From assembly GCA_949297215.1 (NCBI GenBank), contig CASFRV010000001.1, positions 62,001-126,000 on the forward strand: a DNA stretch of 64,000 bases. The letters are read 5' to 3'. Source of the DNA: an uncultured Bacteroidales bacterium. GTDB lineage: Bacteria; Bacteroidota; Bacteroidia; Bacteroidales; Bacteroidaceae. Position numbers and translations under genes: made by a program. Under the pieces are notes generated by a model. That model made no database searches. It was not told the origin of the DNA and saw only the letters and a list, made by a program, of their open reading frames with translations. Below are positions 7,471 to 15,901 of the stretch, piece after piece (position 1 is the stretch's first letter; each line of letters begins with the position of its first letter).

Positions 7471-9330
7471 ATGAAGGCACGAAGTTGCATTATAGGGCTG
7501 TTCATCTCCTTATTCATGGGAATGTCTGCGCATGCGCAAGAGACGGAGACTTACAAATTTGGATGGAACGGGAAGAATATTACTTATAGTGAAGATGATG
7601 GCTCTTGGAGCTTCGACTTTCTGCCGGCGGAAAACGTGGCAGTCGGAGTGGGAGGGGGCCTTGGCTTTCTTCAAATAGGAAAGGCCGATGCTCCTTACAG
7701 AGATGCAACATTGCTCCATACTCCAATGTCACAGGTCACGAATGTCACTGTGCGTTTTGATACGAATCCGAACCATTCAAAGACGCTGACGGTGAGTGTT
7801 GGTGATGTTGTTGTGTCAACTAAGTCGATAAGTAAGAGCGAAGGGATAAGAAGCATGAGCTTCGATGTGGAAAGCCCGTTGGATGGCGAGGTTAAGGTGA
7901 CGTTTTCAGTAAAGGATAAGGATTTGAAAGGTGATAGCCCCGCTATTTACCTGTATGATATATCGATCACTTCTGGTGGCGGGGCTGAGGCTGTTGTGAA
8001 CGCCCCGACCTTTGAGCCTGCCGGTGGTACGTTTACGGAACCTTTCTACCTGCGGCTTACTGCCGACGCGGGCTGCACCATTCATTATACGACTGACGGA
8101 ACGGAGGCCACGGCTGCTTCGCCTGTTTACAGTGATCCCATTCATATTGATTATGGAACAACGACGGTCAGCGCTGTGGCCGTTGATGCAGAAGGCTCGA
8201 CAAGTGAAAGTAAAACTGAAACCTATATCGTGGCAGAAGAGGTGCAGTTGGCGCCCGCTACCATGGAAGATGTGAGCCGGGGCGGTTCTTTTTATATAGC
8301 TACGTCGTCAGATCTTGCAAATGCGCGATTTGCCAGGTATTTTAGTGGGGATAGAATTTTTACAACCGACAACGTTAAAAATGCCACTCCGGTGGAAATA
8401 CGTTACAACGGGACAGCCTACTCGATCCTACTCAGCGGTCAGACTATCGGTGTGAACGAAGATACTCATACAGCCCTTTCGCTTACGCAGAATACGTCGT
8501 GGAATATTACGGAACGGGCCGAAGGCCAGTTTATCATAGCCAACACAAATGTCGACCCTGAAACTCGTGCTTTGCTTAGTGTCCCTGACGATTATGCGAT
8601 ACGTTATTTTAAGCGTTCGACCGTTGGAGGGGGATCTGTCTCCGAATATCTGTTCCTCTTTAAGGCGGCCGGTGCGGCTGCGCCGGGCATTGCTGTGTCC
8701 GACTCGCGCTTCACGACGTTCTATTCGGACGCTTCTGTAAGGGTGCCCGAGGGCTTGCGTGCTGCAGTCATTACCGGTACGGAAACCATCCCGGCTGCGG
8801 GAGCAGAGCCCTCATTCCGCTTGATTTATGATTGGAAGTACCCGGCGGGGAGCGTCATCCCCGCGCACACGGCGGTCATCATGACGGGCAATGCCGGGAG
8901 CTATGAAATGGAGGAAACGACGGAGACGGGCGTTGAGCCCGAGAAAAACTATCTCTACGGCACCTCCGTTACGCAAATGATTACGGAACCGCAGGGAGAG
9001 TACTATTATTTTAAGTTGGCCTACAAGTCGGCCGAGGAAAAGGTCTTGGGATTCTGGTTTGGCGCGCAGGACGGTGTACCCTTTGAGACGCAAGGAGGGA
9101 AAGCCTACCTGGCCATACCGAAAGAAGAGTTCCCGTTCCGCTCCAACGGCTTTAAACTGGGCGACGGCGTGACGGGCATCGGCGTTGTGCGCATGCAGCA
9201 GGCGGGCGCTGTCGATGTATATGGTGTGGACGGCCGCTTGTGGCGTCGTGCTGCCGACGGGGCCGATGCCCTGCGCGGTCTGCCGGCCGGCGTGTACGTT
9301 GTGAACGGTGAAAGAGTGATTGTAAAATAA
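7471..9330 (+). CDS. Secreted protein with chitobiase/HEX C-like domain and sorting-type C-terminus
   Basis: This is a 619-residue exported protein of unknown function. MKARSCIIGLFISLFMGMSA followed by HAQ is a clear signal peptide. Residues 174-253 look like a chitobiase/beta-hexosaminidase C-terminal domain (CHB_HEX_C), with GCTIHYTTDGTEAT and TTVSAVAVDAEG. The last 45 residues (VDVYGVDGRLWRR ... LRGLPAGVYVVNGERVIVK) resemble the type IX secretion sorting domain, or the short Prevotella/Bacteroides form of it. The middle region (about 260-570) is beta-rich and not recognised. A TTG nine bases upstream of the ATG is in frame but sits too close to the -7 box. The 59-residue gene follows after 12 bases. 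Confidence 0.75.
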   Translation: MKARSCIIGLFISLFMGMSAHAQETETYKFGWNGKNITYSEDDGSWSFDFLPAENVAVGVGGGLGFLQIGKADAPYRDATLLHTPMSQVTNVTVRFDTNPNHSKTLTVSVGDVVVSTKSISKSEGIRSMSFDVESPLDGEVKVTFSVKDKDLKGDSPAIYLYDISITSGGGAEAVVNAPTFEPAGGTFTEPFYLRLTADAGCTIHYTTDGTEATAASPVYSDPIHIDYGTTTVSAVAVDAEGSTSESKTETYIVAEEVQLAPATMEDVSRGGSFYIATSSDLANARFARYFSGDRIFTTDNVKNATPVEIRYNGTAYSILLSGQTIGVNEDTHTALSLTQNTSWNITERAEGQFIIANTNVDPETRALLSVPDDYAIRYFKRSTVGGGSVSEYLFLFKAAGAAAPGIAVSDSRFTTFYSDASVRVPEGLRAAVITGTETIPAAGAEPSFRLIYDWKYPAGSVIPAHTAVIMTGNAGSYEMEETTETGVEPEKNYLYGTSVTQMITEPQGEYYYFKLAYKSAEEKVLGFWFGAQDGVPFETQGGKAYLAIPKEEFPFRSNGFKLGDGVTGIGVVRMQQAGAVDVYGVDGRLWRRAADGADALRGLPAGVYVVNGERVIVK

Positions 9331-9342
9331 TTGAATCGGAAT

Positions 9343-9522
9343 ATGAACAAGAAAAGATACGAAGCGCCGCAAGCTACGGCCATTGCCATGGAAACGGAAG
9401 GCCCGTTGCTGACTCCCAGCGGGGGCGATTCCGTGGAGCTCCCTCAGGCTTCGGGCTACTATTCGGACCAGGCACAAATGAGCCAGCGGAAAAGCATCTG
9501 GGACTACGGCATGGAGGAGTGA
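9343..9522 (+). CDS. Small conserved-type hypothetical protein (59 aa)
   Basis: The ATG at 9343 gives 59 residues beginning MNKKRYEAPQATAIAMETEG. The pattern of a basic start, a YxxP segment, a short acidic/hydrophobic part and an SGG segment (TPSGGDS) recalls a recurring class of tiny Bacteroidota proteins of unknown role. There is no signal peptide or membrane segment. It lies 12 bases after the secreted protein gene and shares its transcript and terminator. An upstream in-frame TTG at 9331 is less likely. Function unknown. Confidence 0.6.
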   Translation: MNKKRYEAPQATAIAMETEGPLLTPSGGDSVELPQASGYYSDQAQMSQRKSIWDYGMEE

Positions 9523-9531
9523 GGCTGCGTG

Positions 9532-9592
9532 CCTGACAGAGCGGGGGCCCTACTGAACGAAATCAGTAGGGCCCCCGCTCTGTTTTGTCAGG
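9532..9592. terminator. Strong bidirectional terminator
   Basis: Arms 9536-9556 and 9563-9583 form a perfect 21-bp stem with a 6-base loop, extended by CCTGAC/GTCAGG across a TTTT bulge. TTTTGT follows on the plus strand. It separates the secreted protein operon from the convergent AraC gene. Confidence 0.9.
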
Positions 9593-9664
9593 ATTTCAGC
9601 AGCTCTTATTGTGGCCTGTCGGTGGGCGAGCGGCGCAGAAATCATTTTTCGCGCCGCAGGACCG

Positions 9665-10564
9665 TCAGTCGAGCTGTTTGCGGTATTCGTTGGGCGTGAT
9701 GCCCACTTTTTTCTTGAAGATGCGGTTGAAGTGTTGCGAATATTGGAAGCCCAGTTCCCAGGCAATTTCGCCCACGGTCTTGTCGGAGCCCGCAATCTTC
9801 TCCTTGGCCACGTCGATCAGCTTGTTTCGGATGTATTCCGAGGCCGTCTTTCCCGTTACCTTCTTGACCAGGTCGCCGAAATAGTTGGGCGAAAGGCACA
9901 CGCGGTCGGCAAAATATTTCACCGTGGGCAGGCCCTCTTTGCGGGGAGCTTCGCCGGCGAAATATTCGTCGAGCAAAGTTTCGAAACGTTCCAGCACATC
10001 GTTGTTTGCCTTTGCGCGCGTGATGAACTGCCGTTCGTAGAAGCGCATGCAATAGTCGAGCAGCAGCTGTATGTTGCGGGCGATGAGGCGTTTGCTGAGC
10101 TTGTCCACGGGGCGGTTCAGCTCGGCCTTGGTTTTTTCCAGACAATCGATGATGATGTTTCTTTCTTCCTCCGACAGGTGCAGGGCTTCGGTCGACGAGT
10201 AGGAGAAAAACGAGTAGGAACTGATTTCTGCGCCGAGCGAGGTGCCTTTGATGATGTCGGGGTGGAACAGGAGGCCCCGCGCCTTGGGCTGGAAATTGTC
10301 GCTCAGCTCCGTTTCGGCCACCTGACCCGGAGCGAAGCTCACGATGGTGCCCTCCTGATAGTCGTAGTTGCGGCGCCCGTAGCGTATGTTGCCGCAGAGG
10401 CTTTCTTTCAGATAGAGCGCGTAGATGCCATAGTTGACGGTAAAGTGTTTTGGAAACTTCGTGGCGTCGCGCAAATCGACCACGCTGACCAGCGGGTGCA
10501 TCGTTTCCAGCCCGAACAGCCGGTTGTAGTCGTCGACAGAGTTGAGATGGATGACCTCTTCCAT
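9665..10564 (-). CDS. AraC-family transcriptional regulator
   Basis: This is a 299-residue DNA-binding regulator. The C-terminal 100 residues hold two helix-turn-helix motifs: DRVCLSPNYFGDLVKKVTGK and the AraC signature region VGEIAWELGFQYSQHFNRIF followed by GITPNEYRKQL. The N-terminal ~170 residues look like an effector-binding cupin-type fold seen in Bacteroidota AraC proteins (RDATKFPKHFTVNYGIYALY). The ATG at 10564 is 21 bases below a -7 box. A longer open frame upstream is not needed and would overlap the promoter. Its target is unknown; it is divergent from nrnA. Confidence 0.88.
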   Translation of the reverse strand: MEEVIHLNSVDDYNRLFGLETMHPLVSVVDLRDATKFPKHFTVNYGIYALYLKESLCGNIRYGRRNYDYQEGTIVSFAPGQVAETELSDNFQPKARGLLFHPDIIKGTSLGAEISSYSFFSYSSTEALHLSEEERNIIIDCLEKTKAELNRPVDKLSKRLIARNIQLLLDYCMRFYERQFITRAKANNDVLERFETLLDEYFAGEAPRKEGLPTVKYFADRVCLSPNYFGDLVKKVTGKTASEYIRNKLIDVAKEKIAGSDKTVGEIAWELGFQYSQHFNRIFKKKVGITPNEYRKQLD

Positions 10565-10584
10565 GAGAAAACGATTTGATGCGG

Positions 10585-10614
10585 CAAAGTTATACATTTC
10601 GCGCGGACGGCCAA
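10585..10614 (-). promoter_or_regulatory. Promoter of the AraC-type regulator
   Basis: On the minus strand, TTG (complement of 10612-10614), a 19-base spacer and TAACTTTG (complement of 10585-10592) form a full Bacteroidota promoter ending 20 bases before the start codon. Confidence 0.7.
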
Positions 10615-10782
10615 CAGCCTGAGGGGCAAAACCGTAAAAGAAAGACTCTTTGGCCTTGTGTGGCAGCGGGGACTGCAAACAACAGCTCGTTCAAACTGAA
10701 AATTGCCCGCACTTTGCTCCGTTTTGCTGCGCCGCAGTCATTTTATGGGCCGCCGGAACGGGCAAATGTCGGCGGTTTGCGC

Positions 10783-10790
10783 TAACTTTG
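10783..10790 (+). promoter_or_regulatory. nrnA -7 promoter box
   Basis: TAACTTTG lies 66 bases before the nrnA ATG. With the minus-strand promoter at 10585-10614 it makes a divergent promoter pair in a 292-base spacer. Confidence 0.55.
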
Positions 10791-10856
10791 CCCGTCTTTT
10801 GCGAGGCTTTGCCCGGTGCGGCGCGGCCGGCGGCGGAAGATAAAACAGAAAGACTG

Positions 10857-11912
10857 ATGAAAAAAATGCTTACCCCCCTTCTCACCGATAAGGAGCTGTT
10901 CAGTCTGATGACGGTCATCCGCGGTGCGCGGCGCATCGTCGTGTGCGGCCACCGCAGCCCCGACGGCGACGCGCTCGGCTCGTCGCTGGGCTGGGCGTCC
11001 TACCTGTCGTCGCTCGGCAAGCGCGTCGACGTTGTCATGCCCAACGCTTTCCCCGACTTTTTGCGCTGGCTCCCCGGTGCCTCGCAGGTGATTCTATACG
11101 ACAGGCAGCGCGCTACGGCCGACCGCCTGCTGGCCGAGGCCGATCTCGTCTTCTGTCTGGACTTCAACGACCCGAAGCGCTTGCTCGATATGGGCGAGGC
11201 AGTGGCTTCGGCCCGCGGGCGCCGCATCATGATCGACCACCATCCCGGGCCGCAGACCGCGAGTTTCGATTTTTGCGTGTCGCGGCCGCGCATGTGCTCC
11301 ACGTGCGAGGTCGTTTTCCGCCTCATCCATCAGCTGGGCGGCTACGGCGAGCTCACCACGCGGGCTGCCGTGGCGCTCTACACGGGCATGATGACCGACA
11401 CGGGCGGCTTCACCTACAACAGCAACGCACCGGAGATCTACGTCATCGTGAGCCTGCTGCTGGCCAAGGGGCTCGACAAGGACAAGATCTACCGCAACGT
11501 CTTCAACAACTATTCGGAGCATCGCCTGCGCTTTCAGGGCTACGTTTTGTACGAGAAGTTGCAGTTTCTGGCCTTTGGCCACGCGGCCTACTTCACCCTG
11601 ACGCGCGAGGAGATGAAGCGTTTCCACTTTATCCGCGGCGACTCGGAAGGGTGGGTGAACATGCCCTTGCAGGTGCGCGGCATGAAGCTGAGCATATCGC
11701 TGCGCGAGGACACGGAGAAGGACGTCATACGCGTGTCGCTCCGCTCGGTCGACGATTTTCCGTGCAACAAGATGGCCGAAGAGTTCTTCAACGGCGGCGG
11801 ACACCTGAACGCGGCCGGCGGCGAGCTGCCCTTCCCGATGGAGGCAGCCGTGGAAACCGTCGAACGCGCCGTCAAGGCATACACCTGGATGCTTCTGCCC
11901 AAGCCGGTATAG
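10857..11912 (+). CDS. nrnA: DHH-family phosphoesterase (NrnA-type nanoRNase/pAp phosphatase)
   Basis: NrnA-type enzymes hydrolyse short oligoribonucleotides and 3'-phosphoadenosine 5'-phosphate. The 351-residue protein has the metal-binding motifs HRSPDGDALGSSLGW, FCLDFNDPKRLLDM, MIDHHPGPQ (the DHH motif) and MTDTGGFTYN. The DHHA1 domain ends with GGGHLNAAGGELPF. The length fits the family (about 320-350). The ATG at 10857 follows an A-rich leader. A longer upstream extension in the same frame would run through the promoter and is rejected. Confidence 0.88.
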   Translation: MKKMLTPLLTDKELFSLMTVIRGARRIVVCGHRSPDGDALGSSLGWASYLSSLGKRVDVVMPNAFPDFLRWLPGASQVILYDRQRATADRLLAEADLVFCLDFNDPKRLLDMGEAVASARGRRIMIDHHPGPQTASFDFCVSRPRMCSTCEVVFRLIHQLGGYGELTTRAAVALYTGMMTDTGGFTYNSNAPEIYVIVSLLLAKGLDKDKIYRNVFNNYSEHRLRFQGYVLYEKLQFLAFGHAAYFTLTREEMKRFHFIRGDSEGWVNMPLQVRGMKLSISLREDTEKDVIRVSLRSVDDFPCNKMAEEFFNGGGHLNAAGGELPFPMEAAVETVERAVKAYTWMLLPKPV

Positions 11913-11988
11913 CCTCTTGCCCACCCGGGCGGCTGCGGCCGGAGCCTTTGCCATGAGCAGGGTTCCGGCCGCAGCCATTTCGGGGGCG

Positions 11989-12471
11989 TCAGGGCCGTGT
12001 CGTGAGGGGCGACCGCTCGGGAAAGGCAGCCTCGCAGGCGCGGCGGAGCATTTCGGCGTGGTCGAAGGCGAGCGGAGGCAGGGCCGAGAGCGCAAACCAG
12101 CGGGCGTCGGCAGCGTCGTCGCCCGCTACGGCCTCGGGCTGCCCGGCCGGCACAAAGGCATAGAACGCCACGCTCACCACGCGGCCGCGCGGGTCGCGCC
12201 CGGGGGCGCTGAACACGCCGAACAGCTGCAACGCGAGCCCCGTCAGGCCCGTTTCTTCCTGCAACTCGCGGGCGGCGCAGGCCTCGATGGTTTCGTCCAT
12301 CTCCATGAAGCCGCCCGGAAAGGCCCAATGGCCCTCGTAGGGAGCGCGGGCGCGGCGGATGAGCAGCGTGGTCCAGCCCGAGCCGTCGGCCGCGGGGCGG
12401 AACAGCACGCAGTCGGCCGTGAGCGCCGGGCGGGGGTAGCGGTAGCAATAGGTAGCTTCGGGTTCTGTCAT
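11989..12471 (-). CDS. Nudix hydrolase
   Basis: A 160-residue cytoplasmic pyrophosphohydrolase. The Nudix box begins at GGFMEMDETIEACAARELQE and ends ETGL, matching GX5EX7REUXEEXGU exactly. The upstream segment LTADCVLFRP and the RRARAPYEGHWAFPGG run resemble the ADP-ribose/8-oxo-dGTP type or the NrtR-like N-terminal fold, but no DNA-binding domain is present. The substrate cannot be told. The ATG at 12471 is chosen because the frame upstream crosses the promoter box at 12526-12533. Confidence 0.88.
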   Translation of the reverse strand: MTEPEATYCYRYPRPALTADCVLFRPAADGSGWTTLLIRRARAPYEGHWAFPGGFMEMDETIEACAARELQEETGLTGLALQLFGVFSAPGRDPRGRVVSVAFYAFVPAGQPEAVAGDDAADARWFALSALPPLAFDHAEMLRRACEAAFPERSPLTTRP

Positions 12472-12525
12472 TTTCTTTTTCGGTTTAGGGAGATTGCGGC
12501 GGCAGCTTGGGCCGCCCCTGTGGCG

Positions 12526-12533
12526 CAAAAATA
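12526..12533 (-). promoter_or_regulatory. -7 box for the Nudix gene
   Basis: The complement reads TATTTTTG, fitting TAnnTTTG, 55 bases before the start codon at 12471. No clear -33 element. Confidence 0.45.
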
Positions 12534-12739
12534 CGGAAACCACCCGGCGGGGGAAAGGAAAAGCGCGCTTTTTCTCATCCCGCCGCGGCGCATCCCGCTC
12601 CCTGCGCGGCCGTGGGGCGTCCTGCACCTGCCGCCGACGCCGAGAGCGCTTTCCCGGGGCGTTTTCTTCCGTTTGTCTTGTTTTTCGGCAGTTTTGTGCG
12701 CAAAACGACAGCTTTTCGTCGATTTTGGCCGCCACGATG

Positions 12740-12770
12740 TTTGCCGTTTTCCCCGTTTTCCATACATTTG
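12740..12770 (+). promoter_or_regulatory. trpB2 promoter
   Basis: TTTG at 12740-12743, a 19-base spacer and TACATTTG at 12763-12770 match the Bacteroidota consensus in full. The ATG is 28 bases downstream. Confidence 0.8.
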
Positions 12771-12797
12771 CAGCCGAGACCTCAAAGTTTATCGGTT

Positions 12798-14162
12798 ATG
12801 ACAAACAAGACAAAGCGTTTCCTGCTGCCCGAGGAGCGCATCCCCACGCAGTGGTACAACATCCAGGCCGACATGCCCGTGAAGCCGCAGCCGTTCCTGC
12901 ACCCCAAGACGCACGCGCCCTTGCAGGCCGAGGACCTGTTCCCCATCTTCAACGAGGAATGCTCGCGCCAGGAGATGGACTGCACGCACCCCTGGATCGA
13001 CATCCCCGACGAGGTGCGCGACCTCTACAAGCAGTACCGCGCGACGCCTCTCGTGCGCGCCTACGAGCTGGAAAAAGCCTTGCAAACGCCGGCCCACATC
13101 TATTTCAAGAACGAGAGCGTGAGCCCCGTCGGCTCCCACAAGCTCAATTCGGCCTTGGCGCAGGCCTATTATTGCAAGCGCGAGGGCATCACCAACGTCA
13201 CGACCGAGACGGGCGCCGGGCAATGGGGCACGGCCCTGGCCTATGCGTGCCGCGCCTTCGGCTTGGAGCTGGCCGTCTACATGGTGAAGGTGAGCTTCAT
13301 GCAGAAACCCTATCGCCGCTCGCTCATGCAGACGTTCGGGGCGCAGGTGACGGCCAGCCCCTCCATGTCGACGCGGGCGGGCAAGGACGTCATCACGGCC
13401 GACCCCATGTGCAACGGCTCGCTCGGCATCGCCATCTCGGAAGCCATCGAGCTGGCCACGACGACCCCCCATTGCAAGTATGCCCTCGGCTCCGTGCTCA
13501 ACCACGTCGCCCTGCACCAGACGGTCATCGGCCTCGAAGCCGAGCAGCAGATGGAGATGGCCGGCGAATGGCCCGACAAGGTGATAGCCTGCTTTGGCGG
13601 AGGCTCCAACTTCGGCGGCATCGCTTTCCCCTTCATGCGGCATAACTTGGCCGGCACCCGGCAGACGGAGTTCATCGCGGCCGAGCCGGCCTCGTGCCCC
13701 AAGCTCACGCGCGGCAAGTTCATGTACGACTACGGCGACGAGAGCGGCTACACCCCCTTGCTCCCCATGTACACGCTGGGCCACGACTTTCAGCCCGCCA
13801 ACATCCATGCCGGCGGCCTGCGCTACCACGGCGCGGGCGTCATCATCTCGCAGCTGCTGCGCGAGGGGCGCCTGCGCGGCGTCGACATCGCCCAGAACGA
13901 GAGCTTCCGGGCCGGCGTCCTCTTTGCCCGCACCGAGGGCATCGTGCCGGCCCCCGAGTCGTGCCACGCCATAGCCGCCACCGTGCGCGAGGCCCTGCGC
14001 TGCCGCGAGGAGGGGCGGACCGAGGTGTTGCTCTTCAACCTGTCGGGCCACGGACTCATCGACATGACGGCCTACGACAGCTATCTGAGCGGCGACCTGG
14101 TCGACTTCGCACCGTCCGACGAGGAGATAGGGCGCGGGTTGGCCGGCGCAGTTTCTCTTTGA
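12798..14162 (+). CDS. TrpB2-type tryptophan synthase beta chain-like PLP enzyme
   Basis: A 454-residue PLP enzyme of the TrpB2 branch, longer than classical TrpB (about 400) as expected. It would condense indole with serine; TrpB2 proteins can act without TrpA. The PLP lysine lies in SVSPVGSHKLNSALAQ near residue 115. Further conserved parts are TTETGAGQWGTALA, the glycine-rich phosphate loop CFGGGSNFGGIAFPF and LNHVALHQTVIG. No trpA or other trp gene is in the window. It has its own strong promoter and a terminator, so it is monocistronic. Confidence 0.88.
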   Translation: MTNKTKRFLLPEERIPTQWYNIQADMPVKPQPFLHPKTHAPLQAEDLFPIFNEECSRQEMDCTHPWIDIPDEVRDLYKQYRATPLVRAYELEKALQTPAHIYFKNESVSPVGSHKLNSALAQAYYCKREGITNVTTETGAGQWGTALAYACRAFGLELAVYMVKVSFMQKPYRRSLMQTFGAQVTASPSMSTRAGKDVITADPMCNGSLGIAISEAIELATTTPHCKYALGSVLNHVALHQTVIGLEAEQQMEMAGEWPDKVIACFGGGSNFGGIAFPFMRHNLAGTRQTEFIAAEPASCPKLTRGKFMYDYGDESGYTPLLPMYTLGHDFQPANIHAGGLRYHGAGVIISQLLREGRLRGVDIAQNESFRAGVLFARTEGIVPAPESCHAIAATVREALRCREEGRTEVLLFNLSGHGLIDMTAYDSYLSGDLVDFAPSDEEIGRGLAGAVSL

Positions 14163-14197
14163 CCGTTTCTTCAATAGGATCCATTTCATAATTCGCC

Positions 14198-14235
14198 AGC
14201 TCCGCCCGGCCGCGATGGCCCGGCGGGGCTTTTTG
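14198..14235 (+). terminator. Terminator after trpB2
   Basis: A GC-rich hairpin pairs AGCTCCGCC (14198-14206) with GGCGGGGCT (14222-14230) and is followed by TTTTTG. It is 36 bases after the stop codon. Confidence 0.75.
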
Positions 14236-14370
14236 TGTGCCGTGGGGGCCGCGGCGCTGCCCGGCAGCCCCTCCGCCGGGCCGAAACCGGACTGCAAAGG
14301 CCCGCTGCGTGCGCCCGCGGCGCTGCTACCGGCCTTCGGGCGCCGCTTTGCCCGCCCGTTATGGCCGCCG

Positions 14371-14460
14371 CAAGCCGTCTCCCGGCAATGGCAAGGGAGC
14401 TTGTGCCCACAGCATGGGATGCTTCGGCCACAGCATGGGATGCCTGCGGCGCTCCAAGGC
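14371..14460 (+). repeat. 21-base-period repeat, five units
   Basis: Hexamer cores CAAGCC, CAAGGG, CATGGG, CATGGG and CAAGGC begin at 14371, 14392, 14413, 14434 and 14455, exactly 21 bases apart. The two central units share CCACAGCATGGGATGC. The same period and core order occur at 1221-1293 and 38309-38392. Confidence 0.75.
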
Positions 14461-14807
14461 CACTTTGAGACGCGCGTTGCGGGTTCTTTTGCAATCTGTG
14501 GCTTGCAAAAGAGGGGCTTTCGGGGATGAAAAACCGTTTCCTCCCTGCCCGCAACGGCCGGCAGAGGGCGCTGTCCGCTCTGTTTCGGGCAAAAACCGTT
14601 GTCATCATTTTTCGGAAAATCGCGCTCGGAGCCCCCGCCGGCAGGTCCGCTGCGCAGCGCGTCCGCCACGGGGCTTCCGCCCGCCGCCGGCCCGACAAAC
14701 ACCGCCCGGCGACAAAAAGTTTGTCAAAATGCCGCGCGAATTAATCCTTTTTGCGTAATTTGCATCCAACAACCGTGAATTGCAATCAATAACAGCCTTA
14801 GCTATCC

Positions 14808-15884
14808 ATGAATAAATTCGTGAAATGGGGCATAGTAGGCGTCATAGCCATCGGCCTCACCGCCTTGGGGATCCATTCGTTCGTCCCCAGAGAGAATAAA
14901 GAGTTGACCGAAGCACCCGCCGGCAAGAACAGCCGTGGCAACAAGGTGCTTAACGTGAAAGGCGTCGTCGTGCGTCCGCAGCACCTGACGGACGGTCTCT
15001 ACGTCAGCGGCAGCCTCATCCCCGACGAGGAGGTAAAGCTCTCGTTCGAAACGTCGGGAAAAATTACGCACATCTATTTTTCCGAAGGAGCCCACGTCCG
15101 CGCCGGCCAGCTGCTGGCCAAGATCAACGACGCGCCGCTGCAAGCGCAGCTGCGCCGGCTCGAAGCGCAGCTCAAGCTGGTGCAGGACCGCCTGTACCGT
15201 GCGCGCGCGCTTTTGGAGAAGGAAGCCGTCAGCAAAGAGGCGTTTCAGGAAGCCGAGACCAACCTGGCCACGCTCCGCGCCGACATTGAGCTGATGCAGT
15301 CGAACATAGCCCAGACGGAGCTGCGCGCTCCCTTCGACGGCGTCATCGGTCTGCGCGAGGTCAGCACGGGCTCCTATGCCTCGCCCACCACCACCATCGC
15401 CACGCTCACCAAGACCCACCCGTTGAAGGTGGAGTTTGCCGTGCCCGAGCGCTATGCCGGCACGTTGCGCCCCGGCGCCTCGCTGAGCTTCTCGACCGAG
15501 GGCGACTTGGAGCGCCGCACGGCCAAGGTCTATGCCTCCGACTCGCGCGTCGACCCCGAAACGCGCACTTATACGGTGCGCGCCATGTACGACAACCGCG
15601 ACGGCCGCCTCATCCCCGGCCGCTACGTCAACGTCTATCTGGCCACCCGCGAATATGAGCGCGCCCTGGCCGTGCCGAGCGAGGCCATCGTGTCGGAAAT
15701 GGGCATCGACAAGGTCTATCTCTACAAGAACGGCGTGGCCCAGCCCGTCAACATCGAAAAAGGCCTGCGCACCGACGCCCTCGTGCAGGTGCTGCGCGGC
15801 GTGACGGCGGGCGACACGGTCATCACCAGCGGCACGATGCAGCTCCGCACGGGGCAGAAGGTGAAGCTCGACGTGGTTAAATAA
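14808..15884 (+). CDS. RND efflux periplasmic adaptor (membrane fusion protein)
   Basis: The 358-residue adaptor links the inner-membrane pump to the outer-membrane channel. An N-terminal membrane anchor, VGVIAIGLTALGIHSFV (about 10-26), has no lipobox. The barrel-sandwich/lipoyl halves lie near GKITHIYFSEGAHVRAGQLL and LRAPFDGVIGLREVSTGSY, separated by a short alpha-helical hairpin (about 105-165). A beta-barrel domain (VDPETRTYTVRAMYDN) and a membrane-proximal domain (RTGQKVKLDVV) follow. It is first in a three-gene efflux operon, 17 bases before the pump gene. The substrate is unknown, and no regulator is adjacent. Confidence 0.92.
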   Translation: MNKFVKWGIVGVIAIGLTALGIHSFVPRENKELTEAPAGKNSRGNKVLNVKGVVVRPQHLTDGLYVSGSLIPDEEVKLSFETSGKITHIYFSEGAHVRAGQLLAKINDAPLQAQLRRLEAQLKLVQDRLYRARALLEKEAVSKEAFQEAETNLATLRADIELMQSNIAQTELRAPFDGVIGLREVSTGSYASPTTTIATLTKTHPLKVEFAVPERYAGTLRPGASLSFSTEGDLERRTAKVYASDSRVDPETRTYTVRAMYDNRDGRLIPGRYVNVYLATREYERALAVPSEAIVSEMGIDKVYLYKNGVAQPVNIEKGLRTDALVQVLRGVTAGDTVITSGTMQLRTGQKVKLDVVK

Positions 15885-15901
15885 CTCCGAAGCCGACAGC
15901 C

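Larger units (their letters stand above)
12472..12797. other. Divergent spacer between the Nudix gene and trpB2
   Basis: 326 bases without a gene. It holds a promoter at each end. At about 12553-12580 is a short segment (AAAGGAAAAGCGCGCTTTTT then CTCATCC) that closely resembles part of the repeat block at 1531-1563. Confidence 0.5.
14163..14807. other. Spacer between trpB2 and the RND operon
   Basis: 645 bases with no convincing gene. It contains the trpB2 terminator, the 21-base-period repeat, and near 14756-14762 a TAATTTG that is one base short of a proper -7 box for the efflux operon. The stretch 14480-14700 shows nothing I can name. Confidence 0.5.

Noticed and set aside
14371-14460. 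21-base array as a CRISPR array
   Set aside because: Only short cores are conserved, there are no unique spacers between long identical repeats, and no cas genes are present.
12789-14702. 637-codon open frame on the minus strand opposite trpB2
   Set aside because: It covers a conserved gene on the other strand, shows no domain, and is explained by high GC at third positions that removes stops in the antisense frame. Same for minus-strand frames at 15917-17533, 28111-30444 and 33156-34991.
14756-14762. Promoter for the RND efflux operon (TAATTTG)
   Set aside because: One base short of TAnnTTTG and no TTG at 19-21 bases upstream; left as unproven.
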